Shown in pieces: positions 7,424 to 14,301 of a stretch of 16,065 nucleotides of DNA. How positions within the stretch are numbered: position 1 is the first letter of the stretch; each line of letters opens with the position of its first letter. Below the pieces are notes generated by a model. It was given only the letters and a program-made list of their open reading frames with translations, was not told the DNA's origin and made no database searches. Source of the stretch: CBFGTA01 sp965651595 (GTDB taxonomy: Bacteria > Actinomycetota > Actinomycetes > S36-B12 > UBA10799); contig CBFGTA010000052.1 in assembly GCA_965651595.1 (NCBI GenBank), positions 1 to 16,065 on the forward strand. The letters are read 5' to 3'. A program made the translations under genes and the position numbers.

Positions 7424-8911
7424 ATGGTGACAGAAGTGTCAACTGCGTCGAATCGAGCTCTGCGCTGGAGGTCCGTCGCGGTAGTAGGCGCGCTGACCGG
7501 GCTGCTCGCCACCTTGCTCGTAGCCACGCCCGCATCGACCGCCGCGGCCAACTCGTCTCGGTTCATGAGCGGATGGCTGCCCTACTGGACGACCGCGCAA
7601 TCGATTGCTCGCTTCCAGGAGAACGCCCACCTCTTCTCCGACGTGTCGCCTTTTTGGTTCGACGCCAAGGCGAGTAGCAGCCATGCGTCGAAAGTGAACA
7701 TCACCACCAACTGGTTGCCGGAGAGCACGAGTGCCCTCATGGCGAAACTGCGGGGACGAGGGGCACTGATTCTCCCGTCGATCACCGATGGGACTCCGGC
7801 CGGCCACATGGCATCAGTGATGAAGAATTCAACCCAACGCCGTGCGCTGGTCCAGCAAATTGGGCAACTTGTCGTGTCGAACAACTTCGACGGCATCGAC
7901 TTGGACTTCGAGCGGTTCGCCTTCCACGACGGGCGATCGACCTGGTCGTCGACTCGTCCGGCATGGGTCACTTTCACTCGCGAGATGGGTGCGGAGCTGC
8001 GCAAGCACGGCAAGAAATTGGCCGTGGCGGTGCCGCCGATGTACAACTCGAAGCGCGATGCCACGAGCGGCTACTGGGTATACGACTACGCCGGGATGAC
8101 CCCACACATCGATCTGTTGCGCATCATGGCCTACGACTACTCCTATAGTTCCCCTGGGCCCATCGGTGGCCCCCTGTCCTGGGCTCGCGCGGTGGCCGAC
8201 TACGCGAAGAGTCAAGTCCCGGCCCACAAAGTTCAACTGGGAACACCCACGTACGGGCGAGATTGGGTGGTGTCGCGCTCCGGCTCAGGCTGCCCGAAGC
8301 TTGACAACTGGAGGACCCTCCACAGTAGTGCGCTGGGGACTGCTGCGGGCGGACGGCCAGCTTCTGCGTGGGCGCGAGACGCGGCCTCCAAGGAACGCAA
8401 CATCAGTTATACCGAGACGTACAATTCTGGCCGCTGCGTCGTCGCGAGGCAGGCCTGGCTGCCGGACGAAGTGACGGTGGTAGAGCGTGCCAAATTGGCC
8501 CGCAGTGCTGGCATCAAGGGCATTGCGACCTGGATGGTCGGCAGTGAACGCCCAGGGCAGTGGCCGATGTTGACTCAGTTGGCAGGCAGTTCCTCGCCTA
8601 CCAAAGCGACCCAGACTGTCTCTATTCTCCAGGCGCCATCCCAGGTTCGGGCGGGGGAGAAGTTCGTCGTGCGCGCTCAGGTGCAACCGGCGCGACAAGC
8701 CCAGATGCGAATCTTGAAGCGTACGATCGGACCCAAGGGGAAGTCCCGCTGGAAGGTTCTTCCGAAGAAAGCCAAGGTTGCGAAACCCAATGGTCGAGTC
8801 GCAGTCAAGTTCCGTATCAAGAAACCCGGTCGCACTATTGCGGTTCGCATCGTGTCCCGGCCCGATCCCCAGTACAAGAAGGGTCGCATTGCTGTCCGCG
8901 TGAGGAGCTAG
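7424..8911 (+). CDS. Secreted glycosyl hydrolase family 18 protein
   Basis: Predicted exported GH18 hydrolase acting on chitin, peptidoglycan-derived glycans or related N-acetyl-glucosamine polymers. The frame opens at ATG 7355, but the first 23 codons precede a typical signal peptide, so I favour ATG 7424 (GTG 7436, with AGG at 7421-7423, is also possible). From 7424 the product is 495 residues: a basic n-region with RALRWR, a hydrophobic core (about 18-34), and Ala-rich cleavage sites near 40-42. The (beta/alpha)8 domain follows, starting 'FMSGWLPYW'. The catalytic motif DGIDLDFE is present with Glu163 as acid/base, and 'RIMAYDYSYSSPGPIGGPL' matches strand 6-7 regions of YaaH/SleL-type cortical or cell-wall enzymes. 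Residues from about 395 form a Lys/Arg-rich beta-sandwich-like tail that may bind anionic cell wall. A 215-bp gap separates it from the decarboxylase. Confidence 0.85.
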   Translation: MVTEVSTASNRALRWRSVAVVGALTGLLATLLVATPASTAAANSSRFMSGWLPYWTTAQSIARFQENAHLFSDVSPFWFDAKASSSHASKVNITTNWLPESTSALMAKLRGRGALILPSITDGTPAGHMASVMKNSTQRRALVQQIGQLVVSNNFDGIDLDFERFAFHDGRSTWSSTRPAWVTFTREMGAELRKHGKKLAVAVPPMYNSKRDATSGYWVYDYAGMTPHIDLLRIMAYDYSYSSPGPIGGPLSWARAVADYAKSQVPAHKVQLGTPTYGRDWVVSRSGSGCPKLDNWRTLHSSALGTAAGGRPASAWARDAASKERNISYTETYNSGRCVVARQAWLPDEVTVVERAKLARSAGIKGIATWMVGSERPGQWPMLTQLAGSSSPTKATQTVSILQAPSQVRAGEKFVVRAQVQPARQAQMRILKRTIGPKGKSRWKVLPKKAKVAKPNGRVAVKFRIKKPGRTIAVRIVSRPDPQYKKGRIAVRVRS

Positions 8912-8988
8912 ACTCCGACCGGACCGGCTCCGATCAAGGCAACCGGTGCGACCTGTGGATCTGTGACCCCCAGTCAGGCAGACTCGCA

Positions 8989-8994
8989 TATAGT
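8989..8994 (+). promoter_or_regulatory. Candidate -10 element (TATAGT) for the clpS-cysM operon
   Basis: TATAGT is a strong match to the actinobacterial TANNNT -10 element. It sits 62 bp before the clpS start in an otherwise GC-rich gap of 145 bp after the GH18 gene. No good -35 lies 16-19 bp upstream (the sequence there is GACCCC/ACCCCC). The nearest similar hexamer, TGTGAC at 8962-8967, is 21 bp away. The call rests on the -10 and on position. Confidence 0.4.
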
Positions 8995-9056
8995 GGAGAA
9001 ATCACTAGGGAGGCCCCGCCAGATGGCATTGCGGGCCGCGAGGAGCAGGAGGAAGT

Positions 9057-9347
9057 GTGGCCGTTGCTCCCAGCGAACTCGAGTTGCCGGAAACCGAACA
9101 ACGTACCGACACCTCCGTTCCGTGGATGTGTGTGGTGTGGGACGATCCTGTCAACTTGATGACGTACGTGACCTATGTGTTCATGACCTATTTCGGCTAT
9201 TCGAAATCCAAGGCCAAGCGCCTGATGATGGAAGTCCATACTGACGGTAAGGCCGCTGTCGCTAGCGGCACGCGCGAAGAGATGGAACGTGACGTGGCCG
9301 CTTTGCACGGCTATGGCTTGTGGGCGACCATGGAGAAGAGCAAATAG
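9057..9347 (+). CDS. clpS: ClpS, ATP-dependent Clp protease adaptor
   Basis: Adaptor that binds N-degron substrates and delivers them to a ClpA/ClpC-type unfoldase with ClpP. GTG 9057 is chosen because AGGAGG is at 9047-9052, four bases away. The 96-residue product is normal family length, with a disordered N-terminal tail (1-20) then the ClpS core. 'VVWDDPVN' (26-33) supplies the substrate-pocket Asp-Asp. Helix 'LMTYVTYVFMTYFGYS' follows, then 'MMEVHTDGKA' with the conserved pocket His61, and 'LHGYGLWATME' at the end. It is the first gene of a compact run with DUF2017, mec, cysO and cysM, the same order as Rv1331-Rv1336 in mycobacteria. Its last base is shared with the start codon of the next gene. 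Confidence 0.93.
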   Translation: MAVAPSELELPETEQRTDTSVPWMCVVWDDPVNLMTYVTYVFMTYFGYSKSKAKRLMMEVHTDGKAAVASGTREEMERDVAALHGYGLWATMEKSK

Positions 9348-10021
9348 TGGCCCGAGGATTCATGCCCGACGACGACGGTCGACTCACCGTTTCGCTGGAG
9401 TCCATCGAGAGGGCAGTGCTGACCCAACTGCTGCGCGAAATCGTGCAGTTAATGGAGTCGGGCCGCACTCAATCGGCGGGCCAAGTCGACGAGCTCGCCG
9501 CCCAGTTAGGCCTCGCCGACCTCGGTACCGACCCCAACGTGTGCGTCCCAACCCCGACCGATCCGGTCGAGCTGCGACTGCTTCCCGACGGATACCGCCA
9601 AGACCCGGAGGCCGCAGCGGACTTTCGCAAGTTCACCCACGAGTCGCTACGACAATCGAAGATCGCCGATGCCGAGCAAGTTCTGAGGGACTTGGCCGCT
9701 GGCACCGACGACACCGGTACGGTCACCATCGAACCCGGCCTCGAACAAGCTTGGCTGCGGTCACTCAATGACTTGCGGCTAGGCCTGTCGGCGCGGTTGA
9801 ACCTGGCTGAGATCCCCTTCGAACAACTCCACGAACTCCCAGACGACGACCCCCGGTCGGCGTCCGCCATGGTCTACGAGTTTCTGACCTGGTTGCAGGA
9901 TTCGCTCCTGGAGTGCCTCGTTAGCGGCCTCGATCGGGATTTCGACGCCGAGGCCAACGACGACACTCCTGGTGGACAGAGTCCTTCACACAACCGAGCC
10001 GACACAGAAGGAACCGACTGA
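9347..10021 (+). CDS. DUF2017 family protein (Rv1332-like)
   Basis: Conserved actinobacterial protein of unknown biochemical function, nearly always next to clpS. I start it at GTG 9347, which overlaps the clpS stop as TAGTG and has GGAGAAGAG at 9332-9340 inside clpS; this arrangement suggests translational coupling. ATG 9362 is the alternative. The 224-residue product begins 'ARGFMPDDDGRLTVSLES'. It carries the family block 'LRLLPDGYRQDPEAAADFRK' (77-95) and a second block 'WLRSLNDLRLGLSARLNL' (136-153). The C-terminal tail after about 195 is acidic and disordered. It is soluble and mostly helical by appearance. Position suggests a link to Clp regulation or cysteine metabolism, but this is not established. 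The stop codon is one base from the mec start. Confidence 0.85.
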   Translation: MARGFMPDDDGRLTVSLESIERAVLTQLLREIVQLMESGRTQSAGQVDELAAQLGLADLGTDPNVCVPTPTDPVELRLLPDGYRQDPEAAADFRKFTHESLRQSKIADAEQVLRDLAAGTDDTGTVTIEPGLEQAWLRSLNDLRLGLSARLNLAEIPFEQLHELPDDDPRSASAMVYEFLTWLQDSLLECLVSGLDRDFDAEANDDTPGGQSPSHNRADTEGTD

Positions 10022-10022
10022 C

Positions 10023-10445
10023 ATGCTGAGCATCCGGCAGTCCCTCGTCGACCAAATGGTTGATCACTGTCGACGTGATCACCCTGATGAAGCCTGTGGT
10101 GTGATCGCTGGTCCGGCGGGCAGTGATGAGCCCCAACGGTTCATCCCGATGCCGAACGCTGCTCGTTCGACTACTTTTTACGAATTCGACTCGCGAGACC
10201 TGCTGCAGCTGTATCGGGACATGGACTCACGGGGCGAGGAGCCGATCGTCATTTACCACTCGCACACGGCCACTGAGGCTTATCCGTCGCGAACCGACGT
10301 GGCGTACGCCAACGAGCCTCTCAGTCACTACGTCGTCATCAGCACGCGGGAAACGGGGATCGAAGACGGCCCCTATGAGTTGAGGTCATACCGCATTATT
10401 GACTCAGTGGTGACTGAGGAACCGGTCCAGGTCACTGAGGGCTAG
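10023..10445 (+). CDS. mec: Mec-like JAMM/Mov34 metallopeptidase
   Basis: Zinc peptidase of the M67 JAMM family. In mycobacteria, Mec (Rv1334) hydrolyses the CysO-cysteine adduct to release cysteine and regenerate CysO. ATG 10023 follows AGAAGGAA (10006-10013) with nine bases between, and upstream in-frame ATG 9972 would overlap DUF2017 needlessly. The 140-residue product contains all metal and catalytic residues: Glu23 in 'DEACGVIAG', then 'YHSHTATEAYPSRTDVAYA' with His79, His81, Ser89 and Asp92 (HxHx7Sx2D). That segment is very close to the mycobacterial protein. Its neighbour cysO encodes a carrier with a tail beyond Gly-Gly, so this peptidase might also trim that precursor, as JAMM partners do in other carrier systems; that second role is inference. 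Confidence 0.92.
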   Translation: MLSIRQSLVDQMVDHCRRDHPDEACGVIAGPAGSDEPQRFIPMPNAARSTTFYEFDSRDLLQLYRDMDSRGEEPIVIYHSHTATEAYPSRTDVAYANEPLSHYVVISTRETGIEDGPYELRSYRIIDSVVTEEPVQVTEG

Positions 10446-10463
10446 GGGCGAGGCCGTACCCTG

Positions 10464-10763
10464 ATGACTATGTCTGTCGAAGTCCATGTGCCCACTATTC
10501 TGCGCCCGTACACGAACGGCGAACGGATCGTTTCTGCTGACGGCACCAACCTGGGCGAACTCATCGATGCGCTCGAGTCGAATTATCCGGGCATCAGCGA
10601 CCGCCTAGTCGACAACGGTGCTTTGCGCAAGTTCGTGAATGTGTATCTCAACGACGAGGACGTACGCTTCTTGGGAGGTACTGCTGTGGCTCTGTCCGAC
10701 GGCGACGTCGTCACAATTCTGCCAGCAGTGGCTGGCGGGGGACTGCTGCCAGCGAGTCGGTAA
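10464..10763 (+). CDS. cysO: CysO-like ubiquitin-fold sulfur carrier with C-terminal tail
   Basis: ThiS/MoaD-type carrier. As a C-terminal thiocarboxylate it donates sulfur to CysM-bound aminoacrylate. The 99-residue product carries 'VPTILRPYTNGERIVSADG', 'FVNVYLNDEDVRFLGG' and 'LSDGDVVTILPAVAGG', all matching CysO of mycobacteria. The usual form ends at the Gly-Gly that becomes thiocarboxylated. Here GGC GGG is followed by GGA CTG CTG CCA GCG AGT CGG and then TAA, giving seven extra residues, GLLPASR. One-base shifts do not create an earlier stop, so a simple sequencing indel does not explain it. Activation should require removal of the tail. GGCGAGG at 10447-10453 favours ATG 10464; ATG 10470 would match the family's N-terminus exactly. 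The cysM start lies two bases past the stop. Confidence 0.92.
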   Translation: MTMSVEVHVPTILRPYTNGERIVSADGTNLGELIDALESNYPGISDRLVDNGALRKFVNVYLNDEDVRFLGGTAVALSDGDVVTILPAVAGGGLLPASR

Positions 10764-10765
10764 AC

Positions 10766-11716
10766 ATGGCCCGCTACCCGTCGCTGCTCGCTTCTGTTGG
10801 CAACACCCCGCTAGTGGGTTTACCGCGGCTGTCCCCGACCGACGATGTCCGTTTGTGGGCGAAACTCGAGGACCGCAATCCAACCGGGTCCGTCAAGGAT
10901 CGGCCGGCCCTGTGGATGATCGAACGAGCCGAAGCAGAAGGCAAGCTGACACCTGGTTGCACCATTCTGGAGCCGACTAGCGGCAACACCGGGATTTCTT
11001 TGGCGATGGCATCCAAACTCAAGGGCTACCGTCTGATTTGTGTGATGCCGGAGAACACGTCCGCAGAGCGCACCCAACTGCTGACCATGTGGGGCGCCGA
11101 AGTTCGGTATTCGCCGGCTGCTGGCGGATCCAACGAGGCGGTCAGAGTGGCCAAAGAACTAGCGGCACAGAATCCGGACTGGGTGATGCTCTACCAGTAC
11201 GGTAATCCCGCCAACGCCGAGGCTCATTACGAAACCACCGGTCCCGAAATCCTGGCCGACCTTCCGACCATCACGCACTTTGTGGCTGGATTGGGGACGA
11301 CCGGAACGTTGATGGGAGCTGGCAGGTACTTGCGTGAGCGCGTCCCGAACGTGCAAATCGTGGCCGCCGAACCTCGTTACGGGGAATTGGTTTACGGCCT
11401 GCGCAACCTGGACGAAGGGTTCATTCCCGAACTGTATGACGAGTCCGTGTTGACGACGCGCTACTCCGTGGGCCCCCGCGACGCATTGCGCCGCACCCGA
11501 GAACTGCTCAACGAGGAAGGCATCTTTGCGGGCATTTCGACCGGTGCCGCCGTTCACGCGGCAATGGGCCTGGCTCGCAAGGCGGTACAAGCCGGTGAGA
11601 GGGCCGACATCGCGTTCATCGTTGCCGATGGTGGCTGGAAGTATCTGTCGACTGGCGCCTACGAGGGCACCATCGACGAGGCCGAGGACCGCATCGAAGG
11701 TCAGCTCTGGGCGTAG
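10766..11716 (+). CDS. cysM: CysM, O-phosphoserine sulfhydrylase using CysO thiocarboxylate
   Basis: PLP fold type II enzyme. In mycobacteria, CysM forms aminoacrylate from O-phosphoserine and attaches it to the CysO thiocarboxylate, giving CysO-Cys. The 316-residue product has 'NPTGSVKDRPALWMIE' with Lys44 as Schiff base, 'PTSGNTGISLA' (70-80) as the substrate loop and 'GLGTTGTLMGAGRYL' (175-189) for the PLP phosphate. 'EPRYGELVYGLRNLDEG' places Arg213 at the phosphoserine-recognising Arg of CysM. The end, 'GQLWA', matches the mobile C-terminal tail that closes over the CysM active site. These features favour CysM over an ordinary O-acetylserine enzyme. Start ATG 10766 is two bases after cysO, with only a weak ribosome site (GCGAG), so coupling is likely. 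Confidence 0.94.
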   Translation: MARYPSLLASVGNTPLVGLPRLSPTDDVRLWAKLEDRNPTGSVKDRPALWMIERAEAEGKLTPGCTILEPTSGNTGISLAMASKLKGYRLICVMPENTSAERTQLLTMWGAEVRYSPAAGGSNEAVRVAKELAAQNPDWVMLYQYGNPANAEAHYETTGPEILADLPTITHFVAGLGTTGTLMGAGRYLRERVPNVQIVAAEPRYGELVYGLRNLDEGFIPELYDESVLTTRYSVGPRDALRRTRELLNEEGIFAGISTGAAVHAAMGLARKAVQAGERADIAFIVADGGWKYLSTGAYEGTIDEAEDRIEGQLWA

Positions 11717-11741
11717 TGGCGGCCCTGTCGAAAGTGTGGTC

Positions 11742-12179
11742 TTAAAGGGCTTGGTCGTCAGCTCGAAAGTAGGCCCGCGAGGCGTTCGTGTTGTTGAGCA
11801 CCAGGATCAGCACGCCCACCAGCAGTGCGACCCATCCCGTTCCGAAGGGAATCTGGAACAGGGAGAAGATGACGCTGATAGCAGCGAGGATGTTCACCAG
11901 GGCCCACGCCTCCGTGCGAGCAGACAAGATGCCTCCCGCTAGCCAAATGTAGATCCCGCCCAAGAAAATGGACAACACCGCTGTCAGCAGCCAGTACCAG
12001 TCGCTCACTGCCGTGCCGAAGAGTTGTTGTTGTTCGCCGGGCCGAACCGCCAGAAAGATTGCGAGCCCGGCCGCCAAGAACTGCAGAATCGCGGCGAATA
12101 CCACCAGGATGGCCACGGCGGTGGCAGACCCGGGCCGGGCATAGCGTTGGTCAGTGCTCGGAGAAGAATCGCTGCTCAT
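11742..12179 (-). CDS. Four-helix membrane protein (hypothetical)
   Basis: I do not recognise the family. The 145-residue product has a polar N-terminus (about 1-18), then four predicted membrane helices at about 21-45, 61-84, 91-110 and 115-130, and a short polar C-terminus. The first loop contains 'RPGEQQQLF' and the second helix 'GGIYIWLAGGIL'. No catalytic Ser/His pair of a rhomboid protease is seen, although this place between cysM and murI holds a rhomboid gene in mycobacteria. It is the only minus-strand gene in the window, convergent with cysM (25 bp between stops) and divergent from murI. There is no Shine-Dalgarno before its ATG; a TAAGTT -10 six bases upstream suggests leaderless expression. 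Confidence 0.8.
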   Translation of the reverse strand: MSSDSSPSTDQRYARPGSATAVAILVVFAAILQFLAAGLAIFLAVRPGEQQQLFGTAVSDWYWLLTAVLSIFLGGIYIWLAGGILSARTEAWALVNILAAISVIFSLFQIPFGTGWVALLVGVLILVLNNTNASRAYFRADDQAL

Positions 12180-12483
12180 GGGAAAAACTTAGCCGATCGC
12201 CAGCCTGTTGCCCCGCAATCGGGGTGGCATGATCAGGTATGTCGCGTGGTCGGCCGCGGGCGCGGCTAGATCGACCGTTCCAGCGGCGCAGGACTGAGTC
12301 TCAGGCTCGGGGTACAAGCGTTCCACGATGAGTCTTACGCCACATTTGGGTACCAATCGAAACCGAAACCACTATCCCTGGTGTCTAATGGAAAGGTGGT
12401 CTCCTCCTGCGGGTACGTGGCGGGGGCTGCGAGGGTGTTTCACTCGTCAGTGCAGTTCCAGGAAGCGCAGAGAGGCCACAGCC
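12180..12483. other. Divergent intergenic region before murI
   Basis: This 304-bp gap separates two divergent genes and should hold both promoters. It contains a small hairpin CCCCG-CAAT-CGGGG (12211-12224) and a perfect 11-base palindrome CTGAG-T-CTCAG (12294-12304) that could be an operator. The + strand frame is open from 12328 into murI, but its start side reads like non-coding sequence. No convincing -35/-10 pair for murI was found; TTGGGT (12346-12351) with CACTAT 18 bp on is the best weak candidate. Confidence 0.4.
12186..12191 (-). promoter_or_regulatory. Candidate leaderless -10 element (TAAGTT)
   Basis: On the minus strand TAAGTT fits TANNNT and is followed by TTTCCC and then directly by the ATG of the membrane protein gene. 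A six-base gap from -10 to the first base of the start codon is the geometry of leaderless actinobacterial transcripts. It would explain the missing Shine-Dalgarno. The -35 region is weak (GGGGCA at 17-bp spacing). Confidence 0.45.
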
Positions 12484-13326
12484 ATGCACGAGGCAGCGAC
12501 GGCAATAGTTGCCAGCGCTGAAGCCACACACCCTCGGGAGGCGCCGGTCGGGGTTTTCGACTCGGGCGTGGGAGGGCTCACCGTGGCTCGTGCGATTCTT
12601 GATCAGCTGCCCAACGAGTCTCTCGTGTACGTGGGGGACACTGCCCACGGCCCGTATGGCCCGCTGCCCCTGGCGCAGGTACGATCGCACGCGATCCGGG
12701 TGATGGACTACTTGGTCGAGCAGGGCGTCAAGACTCTTGTGATCGCTTGTAACTCGGCGAGCGCCGCGGTCTTGCGCGATGCCCGCGAACGGTACGACGT
12801 GCCCGTAGTGGAAGTTATTCACCCCGCGGTGAGGCGGGCCGTGCATGTTTCGCGCAACAATCACATCGCCGTTATAGGAACCCAAGCCACCGTGACCAGT
12901 GGTGCCTATCAGGACGCTTTCCACGCCAATCCGCGAATCACAGTGACAGCACAAGCATGTCCGCGGTTCGTGGAATTCGTGGAGCAAGGGATCACCGGTG
13001 GGCCTGAACTGCTCGCGGTCGCGCACGAATACCTGGCGCCCGTCGTGGATTCCGGTGCCGACACCTTGGTCTTGGGGTGCACGCACTATCCGGTCTTGTC
13101 CGCCCTGATCCAACACGTCGTCGGTGATGACATTGTGCTGGTGTCGTCGGCTGAAGAGACCGCGAAAGACGTGTACGGCGTGTTGTCTGATCGCGATCTC
13201 ATCCGTTCAGCCGCCACCGCCGGTAGTCGCACGTTCTTAGCAACTGGAGACGCGGCGAGCTTTTCGACGGTGGGCGCCCGCTTCTTAGGTCCGGTAGTGG
13301 GGGAGGTGTCACATGCGGCCTTGTAG
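12484..13326 (+). CDS. murI: Glutamate racemase
   Basis: Cofactor-independent racemase giving D-glutamate for peptidoglycan precursors. ATG 12484 is chosen because AGAGAGG (12469-12475) lies eight bases upstream, although the frame is open to 12328. The 280-residue product carries the family residues in order. 'GVFDSGVGGLTVARAIL' gives Asp26 and Ser27. 'YVGDTAHGPYGPL' follows. 'VIACNSASAAVL' contains catalytic Cys89, where the usual NTA is NSA. 'LVLGCTHYPVL' contains catalytic Cys199 and His201. Length is near normal (about 265-275) with about 20 extra N-terminal residues. It leads the cluster with the 59-codon ORF, MBL-fold gene, rph and rdgB, as in mycobacteria. Its last 14 bases overlap the small ORF. 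Confidence 0.93.
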   Translation: MHEAATAIVASAEATHPREAPVGVFDSGVGGLTVARAILDQLPNESLVYVGDTAHGPYGPLPLAQVRSHAIRVMDYLVEQGVKTLVIACNSASAAVLRDARERYDVPVVEVIHPAVRRAVHVSRNNHIAVIGTQATVTSGAYQDAFHANPRITVTAQACPRFVEFVEQGITGGPELLAVAHEYLAPVVDSGADTLVLGCTHYPVLSALIQHVVGDDIVLVSSAEETAKDVYGVLSDRDLIRSAATAGSRTFLATGDAASFSTVGARFLGPVVGEVSHAAL

Positions 13327-13492
13327 ATTACGTCGTCACAGTAAATTACGTCGTCATACCGGTGTGACGGTTCTTCGCGTGCAGGACCGTCAGTGGCATC
13401 TTCGGTGCCAAGAGGGCGCTCCGTACCGCAAGACTTTCCAGAACGTCGGCCCTGAACGGTGGGTCGAGCCAGCTAGGTACGACTGCAGATAA
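13313..13492 (+). CDS. Small basic protein, 59 codons, overlapping the murI end (hypothetical)
   Basis: I do not recognise the family. ATG 13313 lies inside the last codons of murI in another frame and is preceded by GGGGGAGG (13299-13306) with a six-base gap, one of the best ribosome sites in the window. The frame stays open across nearly the whole murI-MBL gap and stops at TAA 13490-13492, ten bases before the MBL start. The product is strongly basic (13 Arg, 2 Lys against 5 acidic residues) with Cys at 4, 32 and 58 and Trp at 28 and 50. An N-terminal tandem unit RLRRHS/KLRRHT is followed by a part reading 'RQWHLRCQEGAPYRKTF', which looks like a small beta-hairpin domain. The first 16 codons include AGA and two TTA, rare in the neighbours. 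Translation is plausible; conservation is untested. Confidence 0.5.
   Translation: MRPCRLRRHSKLRRHTGVTVLRVQDRQWHLRCQEGAPYRKTFQNVGPERWVEPARYDCR
13327..13356. repeat. 12-bp direct repeat ATTACGTCGTCA
   Basis: Perfect copies lie at 13327-13338 and 13345-13356, 18 bp apart start to start. The spacing is a multiple of three, and in the small ORF each copy encodes L-R-R-H. It may thus be a coding repeat. Alternatively it is a two-site operator just behind murI. Confidence 0.55.
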
Positions 13493-13502
13493 CGGGGGAA
13501 TG

Positions 13503-14252
13503 ATGGATGTCACGGTAGTGGGTTGTGCAGGGTCCTACCCGAGCGCGACGTCGCCGGCATCGAGCTACTTGATTCAGCATGATGGGTTCAACCTCCTGTT
13601 GGACGTCGGCAACGGTTCCACCGGTGCGTTGCAGCGGCATATCGGCATCGACGAGGTCTCGGCAGTGTGCATCTCTCACATGCACCTTGACCACTGCGCT
13701 GATCTGGGTTCCCTGTACGTGGCTCGCCAGTATCACCCCGGCGGGCCTCGACCGAGGATCCCCATCTATGGGCCGAGCGACCTACGGCAACGGGCGGGCG
13801 AAATTTACGGTCCGGATGATTCAGGAAAACTCACCGAACGGTTTGAGTTCCGCGAGTTTCCCGGTGAGCCCTTCTCCGTGGGGCCGTTTGAGGTCTCAGC
13901 AGTACCAATGTTCCACTGTGTGGAGGCTTACGGGTTTCGGGTCCGAGTCGGTGACACAGTTGTGGCTTACTCTGGCGACACAGCCCCGTGTGCGGCGCTC
14001 AACGAGTTGGTGAAGGGCGCGGACCTGGCGATTTGTGAGGCCTCGTTCGTGGAATCAACCACGAACCCTCCGGGACTGCATCTGACGGGACGTGAGGCCG
14101 CGGAGGCAATGGTGGCTGGCGGTGCCCGGCAACTCTTGTTGACTCATCTGGTGGCATGGAACGACCCGACCGAAGTGCTCGCCGACGCTCGGGATGGCGG
14201 ATGCGATTCGGCGCTGCTAGCCGAACCCGGTTTGGTCTTTCACTTAGCGTAG
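13503..14252 (+). CDS. Metallo-beta-lactamase-fold hydrolase, Rv1339-like
   Basis: MBL-fold metal hydrolase in the position of mycobacterial Rv1339, which has been reported to degrade cyclic AMP as an atypical class II-type phosphodiesterase; tRNase Z-like enzymes are relatives. Two ATGs are adjacent (13500, 13503). GGGGGA (13494-13499) is too close to the first, so I prefer 13503. The 249-residue product has the main motif 'SHMHLDHCADL' with His59, His61, Asp63 and His64, then His138 in 'VPMFHCVEAYGF', Asp159 in 'YSGDTAPC', 'LHLTGREAA' with His193, and 'LLTHLVAWNDP' with His215. This is a full set for two metal ions. It is ten bases behind the small ORF and shares the murI-rdgB direction, suggesting one transcript. 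Confidence 0.85.
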   Translation: MDVTVVGCAGSYPSATSPASSYLIQHDGFNLLLDVGNGSTGALQRHIGIDEVSAVCISHMHLDHCADLGSLYVARQYHPGGPRPRIPIYGPSDLRQRAGEIYGPDDSGKLTERFEFREFPGEPFSVGPFEVSAVPMFHCVEAYGFRVRVGDTVVAYSGDTAPCAALNELVKGADLAICEASFVESTTNPPGLHLTGREAAEAMVAGGARQLLLTHLVAWNDPTEVLADARDGGCDSALLAEPGLVFHLA

Positions 14253-14301
14253 GTTTGCCACGAAGGCGTCCGCTCCGACTGAGTCCAGGGCTGGCGCCAG
14301 A

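Noticed and set aside
11722..11750. GCCCT...AGGGC inverted repeat between the convergent cysM and membrane protein genes as a bidirectional terminator
   Set aside because: Five-bp stem with a 19-base loop and no T tract on either strand.
12239..12331. 30-codon basic ORF (ATG 12239) in the divergent region before murI
   Set aside because: No convincing Shine-Dalgarno sequence, very short, and Arg-rich composition is expected from GC-rich non-coding DNA.
12328..12483. N-terminal extension of murI by 52 codons
   Set aside because: The extension has no similarity to the family, and AGAGAGG at 12469-12475 clearly serves ATG 12484.
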